A stretch of 25,905 nucleotides of DNA from Syntrophaceae bacterium UBA6252 (GTDB lineage: Bacteria > Desulfobacterota > Syntrophia > Syntrophales > UBA6807): contig DJVQ01000035.1 of assembly GCA_002441265.1 (NCBI GenBank), forward strand, positions 9,800 through 35,704, written 5' to 3'. The notes beneath the pieces are model-generated. The model had not been told where the DNA came from. It saw only the letters and a list, made by a program, of their open reading frames with translations, and ran no database searches. Below, in pieces: positions 7,411 to 15,513 of this stretch. Position numbers and translations under genes: made by a program. Position 1 is the first letter of the stretch. Each line of letters begins with the position of its first letter.

Positions 7411-8433
7411 ATGCCACGACCCGCCGCGCCCGCGGTCGTCGTGCTCCATAACGTCGACCCGTCATGGCCGCAGGCCGATACCGCGGCGGTCCTCGACACC
7501 GTTCGTCAATTCGTCGCCGCCCTGGCGGCCGAGGGGCACCGGGTGTTCGAGGCCCCCGTCACGGGCGCGGATCTGGAAGCCGCCCTGGCCCCGTATGATC
7601 CCTCCTGCCATATCGTCTTCAACTGGTGCGAGGAAATTCCCGGCATCCACCGCAGCGACGCCCAGGTGACCACCCGTCTGGGGCGGCTCGGATACACCTA
7701 CACCGGTTCCCCGCCCGACGTGCTGGCCCTGACCTGGGACAAGGGCACCGTCAAGGCGATCCTTTCGTCCCACGGCATCCCCACTCCCGCCGGACGGGTG
7801 ATGGAAACGGAATCCCTGGAAGACTGGCGCCTGTTCCCGGCCATCGTCAAGCCCGCCTTCGAGCACTGCAGCACGGGGGTCGACAGCAACGCGGTGGTGC
7901 TGGACGTGCAAAGCCTTCGGGATCGCGTGGCATACGTCAGGGAATCCTTTTCCCAGCCGGCCCTGGTGGAGGAGTTCATCGACGGCCGGGAATTTCATGT
8001 CACCCTGTGGGGGAACGGCCGGATCCGCATGCTTCCGCCGGCCGAGATGGACTTTTCCGCCTTTGCGGACGTGCGTGACCGGCTGTGCACCTTCGATTCC
8101 AAGTTCACCCCGGGATCGCGCCATTACGAAGGGATCGAATTGAGAATCCCGGCCGACCTGTCCAGAGGGGAACTGGCGGCCCTGCGACGGACGTCGGCAT
8201 CGGCGTATCGTCTCCTGGGCTGCCGCGATTATGCCCGCATCGATCTGCGGCTTCGCGAGGGTGTTTTTTACGTTCTGGACATCAACCCCAACCCGGACAT
8301 CAGTCCGGACACCAGTCTGACCTATGCCGCGGAAGCTGTGGGGATGACCTACGGCGCATTCGCCAGCCGGCTCGTTCGCCTGGCCGCCGCCCGCCACAGG
8401 GCGAAACCAGCGGCAGGGAGCATGCACCCATGA
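7411..8433 (+). CDS. ATP-grasp ligase related to D-alanine-D-alanine ligase
   Basis: The 340-residue soluble protein has Ddl architecture: an N-terminal Rossmann-like part (VVVLHNVDP, HIVFNWCEEIPGI), the boundary motif YTYTGSPPDVLALTWDK (about 95-111), the ATP-binding strand PAIVKPAFEHCSTGVD (143-158, Lys147), the EEFIDGREFHV segment (187-197), and the Mg-binding end ARIDLRL...VLDINPNPDIS (Asp278, Asp290, Asn292). ATP-grasp ligases join a carboxylate to an amine or thiol through an acyl-phosphate. It lies outside any murein cluster and is longer than usual at the N terminus, so a peptide or amino-acid ligase other than Ddl is likely. AGGAGG precedes the ATG at ideal spacing. The next gene starts within its stop codon (ATGA), implying a two-protein unit. 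Confidence 0.83.
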   Translation: MPRPAAPAVVVLHNVDPSWPQADTAAVLDTVRQFVAALAAEGHRVFEAPVTGADLEAALAPYDPSCHIVFNWCEEIPGIHRSDAQVTTRLGRLGYTYTGSPPDVLALTWDKGTVKAILSSHGIPTPAGRVMETESLEDWRLFPAIVKPAFEHCSTGVDSNAVVLDVQSLRDRVAYVRESFSQPALVEEFIDGREFHVTLWGNGRIRMLPPAEMDFSAFADVRDRLCTFDSKFTPGSRHYEGIELRIPADLSRGELAALRRTSASAYRLLGCRDYARIDLRLREGVFYVLDINPNPDISPDTSLTYAAEAVGMTYGAFASRLVRLAAARHRAKPAAGSMHP

Positions 8434-8954
8434 AACCATACGAGCAGGGCGGTCTGGACGGCCTGTGCGCCATTTACAGCATCGTGAACGCCGTCCGGAT
8501 CGTCTCATCCATCAGCGACGCCGAAGCGAAGGCCCTGTTTCGGCACATCCTGGAGCACCTGGAACAAACCCGCGATCTGAGCCGCGTGCTGTCCGAGGGG
8601 ATCGGACTGGTCACCATCGGCGGCATCTTCGGCAAGGTGGTGGGGGACCTGATCCCCTACCGGACCATGCCGTACAAGAACAAGCCCGGAACGCCGCTTG
8701 ACGAATTCTGGTCCGAGATGACCCGGTTTCTGGAAACCGACACCCACAGGGCCATTCTGATCGGCCTGGGCGGCCCCGCGTGGGACCACTGGTCCATCAT
8801 CCATGAGATCACCGCCCGTCAGGTCCGCTTTTTCGATTCCCACAAGCTGCGCCACCTGAACCGGAACCGATGCACCACGACCCGCAGCACGTCCCGGCGG
8901 CCCCATGTGCTGTGCCCCACCCACACCTATTTCCTGTCCCTGAGACCGCAGTAG
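8430..8954 (+). CDS. Small papain-like cysteine peptidase or transpeptidase
   Basis: A 174-residue protein with no signal peptide. EQGGLDGLCAIYSIVNA (residues 5-21) resembles a papain-fold active-site helix: Gln6 as oxyanion residue, Cys13 as nucleophile. WDHWSIIHEI places the likely catalytic His at 120, and FFDSHK supplies Asp136. So a Cys-His-Asp triad is present within a compact fold. The family is otherwise uncharacterised to me, and substrate and direction (hydrolysis, amidase or transpeptidase) are unknown. The ATG overlaps the ATP-grasp stop codon with GGCAGGGAG upstream, giving tight co-translation. Together they could make and cleave the same amide bond, as glutathionylspermidine synthetase/amidase does (analogy only). 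Confidence 0.72.
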   Translation: MKPYEQGGLDGLCAIYSIVNAVRIVSSISDAEAKALFRHILEHLEQTRDLSRVLSEGIGLVTIGGIFGKVVGDLIPYRTMPYKNKPGTPLDEFWSEMTRFLETDTHRAILIGLGGPAWDHWSIIHEITARQVRFFDSHKLRHLNRNRCTTTRSTSRRPHVLCPTHTYFLSLRPQ

Positions 8955-9020
8955 GAGTCCGTCGCCGAAGCGGCGGGAACGCATGCCGTCCCGGCGCGCA
9001 TTCGGGCGCCGGCCGCGGGC

Positions 9021-10490
9021 TCAACGGCCCGTTTCCGTCCGTCCGATGTTCTCCAGATTGACCCCCGTGGTCTCGATGCGGAAAAGCCAGGTGATCAGGG
9101 CTCCGAGCAGCGAAGTCCCCACGAGGCCGTACAGAAGCGTTTTTGTTCCCAGGCTCCGCAACAGCAGGGGGAAGAGAAAGACCGTCAGGACCGAGCCGAC
9201 CTTGGCGAAGGACGCGGCGAACCCCGCCCCCTTTCCGCGGATCCGCGTGGGGAACACCTCCCCGGCGATCAGGTAGGTCATGGCATTGGGGCCCAGATTG
9301 GTCATGAAGCTGAAGAGCATGAACCCGGCGAAGATGAGGAACTTTCCCGTTCCCCCTCCGGCGCCGGCCGACAGGGAGGCAAGAAAGAGACCTGCGGCGC
9401 AGCCGATGAACCCGAGCACCTGCAGCCGTGCCCGCCCCGCCCGGTCGGCAAGCAGGACGGCGAACACGATTCCGACCAGCAGCAGGCAGTCGATGAAGGC
9501 CGCCCCTTTCGCCGCAAGCATGTCGGTGTGGATGATCCCGGCGATGTTCCCTGCGTGGGTGGTCCCCCTTCCGATGACGGAAGCGAGGATCGTGGGCGTG
9601 AACATGCCGATGCCGTAGGTTCCGAGATCCTGGAGGAACCAGGGGACGGATGCGAAAACGGTTGCCCGGAAGTGGCGCCGCGAGAAGAGCGAACCGAAGC
9701 CCTCGACCGCCGGAGCCGCATCCGGCGCGGGAGGGGCCTCCGAGGCCGAAACCGCCAGCCTGACCTTCCGGGGGTAGGGGGGCCGGCGGGCGAGCAGCCG
9801 TTCCAGTTCCCGCTGCGCCTCGTCGATTCTGCCCCGGCATACCAGCCAGTGCCCGCTGTCGGGGATGGAATACCGCGCAACGACCACCAGGATTGCGGGA
9901 ACGATCCCGGTGGCGTACATCCAGCGCCAGGCCCCGATATCGGGATTTTCGTACAGGATCAGGTACCCCACGGCCGTCCCGACCAGGGCGCCCACTGCCT
10001 GGAAGCCGAAGGCGCTCAGAACCAGCTTCCCCCGGGAGACGCTGGGAATGCTCTCGGAGATCACCATGTGGGCCGTGGGATAGTCGCAGCCCAGGGCCGC
10101 CCCCATGATGAAGAGAAAAACGATGAGCCAGGCGAAGCCGGGGCTGAAAACCAGCAGAAGCAGACTGACGGCGAAAAGAATCATCTCGGCGATGAACATC
10201 CGCTTCCTGCCGGCCAGGTCGGAAAGTCCTCCCAGGGCGGTGGCGCCGACGAGGATTCCGAAAAGCGGCGCCGCACCCACGAGCCCCTTTCCCACGGTGT
10301 CGAGACGGAACTCCTCCACGATCAGCGGAAGGGCCACGCCGGTCATGAAAACCATCATCCCTTCAAAAAACTTCCCTGCCGTGGCAAGCGCCCAGATCCG
10401 CCATTGCATGGCGGTCATGGGCGCCGTCGAAGTGGCCGTGCCGTCCGGCCAGACCGGCTTCTCGTCGATATACTCCTGGACGGTTTTCAT
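9021..10490 (-). CDS. MFS transporter (sugar porter / aromatic acid symporter type)
   Basis: A 489-residue inner-membrane protein with twelve predicted membrane helices. GGLSDLAGRKRMF after helix 2 is the MFS signature loop, and a cytoplasmic loop rich in Pro/Ala with SIPDSGHWLVCRGRIDEA before it separates the halves. The second half has ADRAGRARLQVLGF and GEVFPTRIRGKGAG, hallmarks of the sugar-porter / aromatic-acid:H+ symporter branch. It probably imports an organic acid or sugar with protons; substrate unknown. The start is placed at MKTVQEYIDEKPVW, where family-like sequence begins. A GTG at 10562 with AAGGAG upstream is the alternative and would add 24 low-complexity residues. It is convergent with the peptidase gene and divergent from the oxidoreductase. 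Confidence 0.83.
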   Translation of the reverse strand: MKTVQEYIDEKPVWPDGTATSTAPMTAMQWRIWALATAGKFFEGMMVFMTGVALPLIVEEFRLDTVGKGLVGAAPLFGILVGATALGGLSDLAGRKRMFIAEMILFAVSLLLLVFSPGFAWLIVFLFIMGAALGCDYPTAHMVISESIPSVSRGKLVLSAFGFQAVGALVGTAVGYLILYENPDIGAWRWMYATGIVPAILVVVARYSIPDSGHWLVCRGRIDEAQRELERLLARRPPYPRKVRLAVSASEAPPAPDAAPAVEGFGSLFSRRHFRATVFASVPWFLQDLGTYGIGMFTPTILASVIGRGTTHAGNIAGIIHTDMLAAKGAAFIDCLLLVGIVFAVLLADRAGRARLQVLGFIGCAAGLFLASLSAGAGGGTGKFLIFAGFMLFSFMTNLGPNAMTYLIAGEVFPTRIRGKGAGFAASFAKVGSVLTVFLFPLLLRSLGTKTLLYGLVGTSLLGALITWLFRIETTGVNLENIGRTETGR

Positions 10491-10654
10491 GCCGCCCCGG
10501 CCCCCCGTTTCCCCGCCGGCGAACCCGCCGTCCCGTAACGTTCCGTCGCTCGAATCACCCACAGTCCCGTTGCTCCTTCATGAAAAGCGGAATTGCACTC
10601 CCTGTCCCCGTCCCGCTCCGGCGGCGGCCCTCCCGTTCCGGCGGATGCGGACTG

Positions 10655-10683
10655 ACGATACACCATTTCAGGCAGGGAGACAA
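10655..10683 (-). promoter_or_regulatory. Promoter candidate for the MFS gene
   Basis: On the minus strand, TTGTCT (10683-10678), a 17-base spacer, then TATCGT (10660-10655). Each box matches the consensus at four of six positions and the position suits transcription into the MFS gene. Confidence 0.42.
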
Positions 10684-10761
10684 ATAGAGGCTTTCTGAAA
10701 CGGCCTGTGCGGCGTGACGCCCCTTCTTCCCTGTCCCGGGGCGGGATTTCGGGCCTTTCCG

Positions 10762-10791
10762 CTGGCGGCTTTCGCCGGGTTCTGCTACAGT
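10762..10791 (+). promoter_or_regulatory. Weak extended -10 promoter candidate for the oxidoreductase operon
   Basis: TGCTACAGT (TG at 10783-10784, TACAGT at 10786-10791) is an extended -10, with a poor -35 (CTGGCG, 10762-10767) at 18 bases. It would leave a 5' leader of about 160 bases before the GTG at 10960. Confidence 0.3.
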
Positions 10792-10959
10792 GCCTCCAGG
10801 GCGACGGAAGATCGATGCGGTTTCCGTGCCCCGTTCGCGATCCTCCCGCACGGGATGCGGATCGTCGGACCCGCCGGACAATCGAAACCCGGAATGCCGT
10901 TTTTCTTTCCGAGGCGGCAAGGCCCGCCGCCGGCCCGGAACGGATTTAAGGAAAGCCGC

Positions 10960-11592
10960 GTGAACATCTCCGTCATACTGGCCCATCCCGACGACCGGAG
11001 CTTCAACCACGCCATTGCCGGGACCGCCGCCGCCCGGTTGCGGGAGAACGGGCATTCCGTCGCGTACCACGATCTTTATGCCGAGCGGTTCGACCCGCTT
11101 CTTCCCGCCCGGGAAATTCCCGACGACGCCTCCCTGCCCCCGGAAGTGGCGGAACACTGCAATGAAATCGCATCGGCGGACGGGATCGTGATCGTTCATC
11201 CGAACTGGTGGGGGCAGCCCCCGGCGATTCTCAAGGGGTGGGTGGACCGGATCATAAGACCCGGGACCGCCTACAGGTTCATCGAGGGGGACCATGGGGA
11301 AGGGGTCCCGGTGGGTCTGCTGAAGGCGAAGGCGGCCATCGTGTTCAATACGGCGAACACGCCCCCCGGGCGGGAGCGCGATGTCTTCGGCGACCCCCTG
11401 GAACGGATATGGAGGCATTGCATCTTCGAACTTTGCGGGGTTCGGGCCTTCCATCGGGAGACGTTCTCGGTGGTGGTGACGAGCACGCGCGAAGAGCGCC
11501 GCGCCTGGCTGAAAATGGTGGAGGAATCGGTTTCACGGCTTTTTCCGCCTTCCCCGGGGCCGGACGGGAAAGCGCGGGAGAACGGGCGATGA
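10960..11592 (+). CDS. Flavodoxin-fold NAD(P)H oxidoreductase (quinone reductase / KefF-like)
   Basis: A 210-residue flavodoxin-fold protein. The N-terminal strand ISVILAHPDDRSFNHA (3-18) binds FMN/FAD phosphate, and HPNWWGQPPAILKGWVDRI (80-98) is the diagnostic motif of the NAD(P)H:quinone oxidoreductase/KefF family. These enzymes move two electrons from NAD(P)H to quinones or other acceptors. The open frame reaches back to 10714, but family similarity begins at the GTG at 10960, preceded by AAGGAA. Its stop overlaps the start of the DUF6125-like gene (ATGA), so the two are co-translated. The electron acceptor is not deducible. Confidence 0.83.
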   Translation: MNISVILAHPDDRSFNHAIAGTAAARLRENGHSVAYHDLYAERFDPLLPAREIPDDASLPPEVAEHCNEIASADGIVIVHPNWWGQPPAILKGWVDRIIRPGTAYRFIEGDHGEGVPVGLLKAKAAIVFNTANTPPGRERDVFGDPLERIWRHCIFELCGVRAFHRETFSVVVTSTREERRAWLKMVEESVSRLFPPSPGPDGKARENGR

Positions 11593-12125
11593 AAGACCTG
11601 GGGCATCTGACGAAAGACGAGATCGTCGAACTTCTGAACCGTTCCTGGATGACCCACGACGGGATGTGGTTTTATCACTGTTTTCGCGAATGCGGCATTG
11701 AAACGGCCAACCGGATCAACAAGGCGGCGATCCGTTCCCTGGCGCCGATGGAAATCGAGAGAATGAAAAAAGTCCTGGACGTTCCGTGGGACAGGCCGGA
11801 AACCTTCGACGCGTTCAGGGGGTTTTTCACGGCCGCCGCGGCGTTGTGCGTCCCGGCCTTCATGAACGTGACCATGGACCTTTCCCGCGAGAACGTGTTG
11901 CACTGGGAGTTCAAACCGGGAAACTGCTTTGCCTACAAGGGGATCAGGAGAATCGGGGCCATCGAAAAATACGAGTGCGGCGTGATCCACCGGCTGGCCT
12001 CGTGGTTCGACGCCCTGGGCCTGCGATATCGGATCACGCCCGAAGTCACGGCCTGCCGGATGGCGTCGGGCGGCGCATGCGCGGGAGACTTCGTGTTCGA
12101 TTTCGGCGACGCCGTTTCGAAATAA
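11589..12125 (+). CDS. DUF6125-like protein of unknown function
   Basis: The 178-residue soluble protein opens with a pattern I associate with the DUF6125 family of anaerobes: LLNRSWMTHDGMWFYHC (15-31), then GIETANRINKAAIRSLAP (36-53). The C-terminal half is Cys-containing (Cys113, 130, 156, 164) with ECGVIHRLASWFDALGL. No catalytic function is established that I know of. The conserved WMTHDGMWF and the scattered cysteines could form a ligand pocket or metal site (inference). It overlaps the upstream oxidoreductase stop codon and has GGAG before the ATG. A terminator candidate and then the dehydratase promoter follow. Confidence 0.72.
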   Translation: MKDLGHLTKDEIVELLNRSWMTHDGMWFYHCFRECGIETANRINKAAIRSLAPMEIERMKKVLDVPWDRPETFDAFRGFFTAAAALCVPAFMNVTMDLSRENVLHWEFKPGNCFAYKGIRRIGAIEKYECGVIHRLASWFDALGLRYRITPEVTACRMASGGACAGDFVFDFGDAVSK

Positions 12126-12201
12126 CTCCGCGTTTCGATTGTTCCGGAGTCCGCACCCACGCCCGCGGCCGGTCCTTCCGGTGGCGGCGCATCCTTACAG
12201 G

Positions 12202-12233
12202 CCCGCCGGCCGGAACCGCGGCGGGTCCCTTTT
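12202..12233 (+). terminator. Rho-independent terminator candidate
   Basis: CCCGCCG (12202-12208) pairs perfectly with CGGCGGG (12219-12225) across a 10-base loop and is followed by TCCCTTTT. It lies between the DUF6125-like gene and the promoter of the dehydratase operon. Confidence 0.55.
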
Positions 12234-12248
12234 GACGTCTCTCCCGTG

Positions 12249-12277
12249 TTGACAGGCAAGGTCCATGACCTTATGAT
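12249..12277 (+). promoter_or_regulatory. Near-consensus sigma70 promoter of the dehydratase operon
   Basis: Perfect TTGACA (12249-12254), exactly 17 bases, then TATGAT (12272-12277, five of six). It is the best promoter in the window and lies 71 bases upstream of the dehydratase start, pointing at strong basal expression. Confidence 0.78.
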
Positions 12278-12348
12278 ATATGGAAGCGCCGGCGGAACGG
12301 GGGCGGGCCACCCGGAGGGAAAAGCGACGATGAAACGGACGGATCGAT

Positions 12349-13617
12349 ATGGATCTCGTGAAAACCTTCGGCGGATGGATACAGGATCTGTCGCCCCGTC
12401 GCCCGGAGACGGCAAGGCGCCTGCTCCTCGCCGGATACCGCGCGCAGCGGATGGCCTTTTCCGTCGCGCCGGACAGGGCGCTGCCTCCGTCGAAACGATA
12501 TGTGGCCGGAGTCGTCATGGACGTGGTCATCCGGGCCCTTGCCCGCCCGGAGAGCGCGGCCATGGTCAGCCTGTTCACCCCCTGCGAACCGCTTTTCGTA
12601 GCGGGCGTCACGCCGTTTTCCGTGGAGACGCTGTCCGGGTACCTCATGGCCACCCGGTGCGAGAAGGCCTTTCTGGAGCGAACCGCCGACGAGGGCGTTC
12701 CCGAGACCATGTGTTCGTTCCACAGGACGTTTCTCGGCGCGGCGGAGGCAGGACTGATGCCGAAGCCGAAGTTCATCGTCTATACCAGCCTGGCCTGCGA
12801 CGGGAACATGCTGACCTTCCCGTATCTGCAGAGAAAGTATGATATTCCCGCCTTTTTCATCGACGTGCCCTACGAAAAAAACGAGGAAGCGGTCGCTTAC
12901 GTCGCCGGGCGGCTCAGGGAAATGACGGCCTTTGTGGAAGGCGTCACCGGCCGGCCCGTCACCGAAGAGGCCCTGCGCGAAGCCGTGGGGCGCAGCCGCC
13001 GCGCTGCGGAAAGCTACCGGGATTATCTCGCCTGCCAGAAGGAGCGCAGGCTGGCGGGCGACGTGACCAGCGAAATGTACTCGGTGTTCACGAGCCACAT
13101 TCTCCTGGGCACGAAGGAAGCGGAAACGTACAACAAAATGCTGCTTGAAGACATCCGGAAGGCGCCGAAAAGCGGCGCCTTCCGCCTCCTGTGGCTGCAC
13201 GTGATTCCCTATATGCAGGAGCCGGTCAGGACCCGGCTCAATTTCAGCGACAGGGCCTTCATCTGCGCCTGCGACCTCGTGTACGAGAGCATGATCCCCA
13301 TGGACGAGACAAGGCCTTACGAATCCATGGCGCGGCGGATGGTCCATTCCGGCTGCAACGGCGGCGCCGACGGGCGCATCGAACAGGCGATCGCGACAGC
13401 CGGGCTCACCGGGGCGGACGGCGCGGTCGTCTTCGCCCACTGGGGCTGCAAGGGCACGCTGGGAGCGGCGCAGCTCATGAAGAACGCCCTGGAGGGGCGC
13501 GGCCTGCCGACGCTGATCCTGGACGGCGACGCCTGCGACCCTTCGAACACCAGCGACGGTCAGGTGGCGACCCGGCTCGACGCGTTTCTCGAGATGCTGG
13601 AGGAGGCCCGCCGGTGA
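12349..13617 (+). CDS. 2-hydroxyacyl-CoA dehydratase-type subunit (HgdB/BcrC superfamily)
   Basis: A 422-residue protein of the superfamily that holds the [4Fe-4S] (or double-cubane) cluster and the CoA substrate in (R)-2-hydroxyacyl-CoA dehydratases and class I benzoyl-CoA reductases. Candidate cluster cysteines are Cys79 (LFTPCEPL), Cys122 (ETMCSFHRT) and Cys150 (TSLACDGN). The C terminus has the family pattern DGAVVFAHWGCKG...LPTLILDGDACDPSNTSDGQ followed by a TRLDAFLEM helix. The enzyme receives one electron from an ATP-hydrolysing activase and forms a ketyl radical. The ribosome binding site is weak. The next gene starts inside the stop codon (GTGA overlap), so both subunits are made together. 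The substrate is unknown; double-cubane reductases are an alternative. Confidence 0.85.
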   Translation: MDLVKTFGGWIQDLSPRRPETARRLLLAGYRAQRMAFSVAPDRALPPSKRYVAGVVMDVVIRALARPESAAMVSLFTPCEPLFVAGVTPFSVETLSGYLMATRCEKAFLERTADEGVPETMCSFHRTFLGAAEAGLMPKPKFIVYTSLACDGNMLTFPYLQRKYDIPAFFIDVPYEKNEEAVAYVAGRLREMTAFVEGVTGRPVTEEALREAVGRSRRAAESYRDYLACQKERRLAGDVTSEMYSVFTSHILLGTKEAETYNKMLLEDIRKAPKSGAFRLLWLHVIPYMQEPVRTRLNFSDRAFICACDLVYESMIPMDETRPYESMARRMVHSGCNGGADGRIEQAIATAGLTGADGAVVFAHWGCKGTLGAAQLMKNALEGRGLPTLILDGDACDPSNTSDGQVATRLDAFLEMLEEARR

Positions 13618-15263
13618 TCCGCTACGTATGCAAGTACACCCCCATCGAGTTGTTCGCGGGCTTCGGCGCCGAGTGCGCCGTGCTGGACGACATTCCGGAA
13701 AATTTCGACCTCTCGGACGGCGTGGCGCACGCGAACCTGTGCGGATTCGGCAAATCGGTGATCGAGGCCGTTCTCGCCGGCGAAGTCGACGAACTCGTCC
13801 TGGTCAACTGCTGCGACACCATGCGCAGGGTCTATGACGTTGTCCGAAACAGCGAGGCGTGCCGTTTCCTGCATCTGATCGACCTTCCCCACGACGGCGG
13901 ATGCGGCAGGGAGAGCTTCGCGAGGGAACTCCTGCGCCTGAAGGCCGCATGCGCCGCGTATACCCGGAGGGAATTCGACCGGAAGGCGTTCGCCGCCGCC
14001 TTTTCGCCGCCGTCCCCGGCGGTCGAACCGTATGTGGGGATCCTGGGCGTGCGCGCGGGGCGGGAAATGGAGGCCATGATGCGCGACGGTCTGGCACTGC
14101 CCGTCCGGAATCTTACCTGCATCGGCAACCGGGCGGTGGCCGCGCCCGGCGCCTCCCCGGAAAACGGGAAGGACGAAACGGCGCTGTTCATGGAGTATGC
14201 CGGCGCGCTGCTGTCTCAGTTGCCTTGCCGCCGCATGAACGACACCACGGGGAGAAAACAGCTGTACAACGACCCCAACCTTCGGGGCATCGTCTATCAC
14301 ACGATCAAATTCTGCGATTATTACGGCTTCGAGTACGCCGAGATCAAGAGCGGGCTTTCCGTGCCCATCCTCAGACTGGAGACCGACTATACGCTGCAGA
14401 GCAGGGGACAGCTTCGGACGAGGATCGAGGCGTTTTCGGAAACCCTTTCCGGGCTGGGCGGCAGGGAGAGAATCAGAATGAACAAAACGGGAAAATATTA
14501 CGTCGCGGGCATCGACAGCGGCTCCGCCAGCACGGATGTGGTGATCCTCGACAACGACAGGAACGTCATGGCCTCGATCGTCATTCCCACGGGCGGCGGC
14601 GCGCAGTCGAGCGCGGAAAAGAGCCTCGCGGAAGCGCTGGATCTCGCCGGCATGGAGCGCGGGGCGATTTCCCGCATCGTGGCGACGGGATACGGCAGGG
14701 AGCATATCCGAAGCGGCGGCGAAAGCATCACGGAGATCTCCTGCCATGCCAGGGGCGCCCATTTCCTGAATCCGGGGGTGCGCACGGTCATCGACATCGG
14801 CGGTCAGGACAGCAAGGTCATCCGCATCGATGAAACCGGTGCGGTCAGGAATTTCGTGATGAACGGCAAATGCGCGGCGGGGACGGGCAGGTTCCTCGAA
14901 ATGATGGCGAGGACCCTGGGGCTTTCGCTGAAAGAGATGAGCGAGAGGGGCCTTTCGTGGAAGGAGGATGTGGTGATCTCCAGCATGTGCACCGTCTTCG
15001 CGGAGTCGGAGGTGGTTTCGCTGGTGGCGCAGAACAGGGCCGTGCCGGATATCATTCACGGCCTCAACAACTCCGTCGCCGCAAAGGTGGCCGCGCTGGT
15101 CGGGCGGCTGGGCCTGGAAGGGGACTTCATCATCACCGGCGGCGTTGCAAAAAACAAGGGTGTCGTGCATGCCATCGAGGGGAAGCTCGGAATAAAACTG
15201 TACGTCTGCGACGAGGCGCAGATTTGCGGCGCTCTCGGCGCGGCCCTTTTCGCTCTGGATTGA
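13614..15263 (+). CDS. Fusion of a 2-hydroxyacyl-CoA dehydratase subunit with its ATP-dependent activase
   Basis: The 549-residue protein has two parts. Residues 1-288 are a second, short dehydratase subunit (YTPIELFAGFGAEC near the start, Cys43, VNCCDTMRRVYD with Cys66/67, ending in KFCDYYGFEYAE and RTRIEAF). Residues 289-549 are a complete HgdC/BcrD-type activase of the ASKHA fold: GIDSGSASTD (phosphate 1), DIGGQDSK, GGVAKNKG, and the two cysteines that bridge a [4Fe-4S] cluster across an activase dimer (GKCAAGTGRF and SMCTVFAESE). The activase injects electrons into the dehydratase at the cost of ATP. The GTG at 13614 has GGAGG upstream. Residue 289 is a Met preceded by GGGAGAG, so a free 261-residue activase might also be translated. 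Confidence 0.85.
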   Translation: MIRYVCKYTPIELFAGFGAECAVLDDIPENFDLSDGVAHANLCGFGKSVIEAVLAGEVDELVLVNCCDTMRRVYDVVRNSEACRFLHLIDLPHDGGCGRESFARELLRLKAACAAYTRREFDRKAFAAAFSPPSPAVEPYVGILGVRAGREMEAMMRDGLALPVRNLTCIGNRAVAAPGASPENGKDETALFMEYAGALLSQLPCRRMNDTTGRKQLYNDPNLRGIVYHTIKFCDYYGFEYAEIKSGLSVPILRLETDYTLQSRGQLRTRIEAFSETLSGLGGRERIRMNKTGKYYVAGIDSGSASTDVVILDNDRNVMASIVIPTGGGAQSSAEKSLAEALDLAGMERGAISRIVATGYGREHIRSGGESITEISCHARGAHFLNPGVRTVIDIGGQDSKVIRIDETGAVRNFVMNGKCAAGTGRFLEMMARTLGLSLKEMSERGLSWKEDVVISSMCTVFAESEVVSLVAQNRAVPDIIHGLNNSVAAKVAALVGRLGLEGDFIITGGVAKNKGVVHAIEGKLGIKLYVCDEAQICGALGAALFALD

Positions 15264-15321
15264 AAACCGAAAACCGGGAGAACATCGTCGATGCCGTTGT
15301 TTCAGCCCGTCGAACGCGGGC

Positions 15322-15360
15322 GTGCGGCCGTACGGCGGTGTCCCCCCGCACCCTTTTCTT
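15322..15360 (+). terminator. Terminator candidate after the dehydratase operon
   Basis: GTGCGG (15322-15327) pairs with CCGCAC (15346-15351), enclosing the palindrome CCGTACGG, and is followed by CCTTTTCTT. It lies about 60 bases after the fusion-gene stop codon. Confidence 0.42.
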
Positions 15361-15388
15361 GATTTTTCCTCTTTTTCATGCTTATTGT
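15359..15388 (+). promoter_or_regulatory. Promoter candidate for the phosphorelay operon
   Basis: TTGATT (15359-15364), 18 bases, then TATTGT (15383-15388), in the only AT-rich part of the 250-base gap. Each box matches four of six consensus positions. Nothing else was seen in the gap apart from the terminator candidate. Confidence 0.38.
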
Positions 15389-15513
15389 TCCCAATATTCA
15401 CTTCCATTCCCGTTTTCCAATTCAGGGATGCGCCCGAAGACGGCGCCCCGTTTCAGATTTCATCTGGGGATTGCTGATCGTGCGTCCGCACATGCCTTGC
15501 GAGGAGGGTGTCC

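Noticed and set aside
9016..9034. Short hairpin CGGGC/GCCCG at the convergent ends of the peptidase and MFS genes
   Set aside because: Only five base pairs and it includes the MFS stop codon in its loop, so it is likely chance in GC-rich DNA.
9528..10538. Plus-strand open frame opposite the MFS transporter
   Set aside because: The minus strand encodes twelve membrane helices with MFS motifs; the plus frame is charged and low in complexity.
12125..12150. Hairpin ACTCCG/CGGAGT after the DUF6125-like gene
   Set aside because: The loop is long and no T-run follows; the hairpin at 12202-12233 is a better terminator.
13560..15407. Long antisense open frame opposite the dehydratase-activase fusion
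   Set aside because: The plus-strand frame has clear family motifs throughout; the opposite frame has none.
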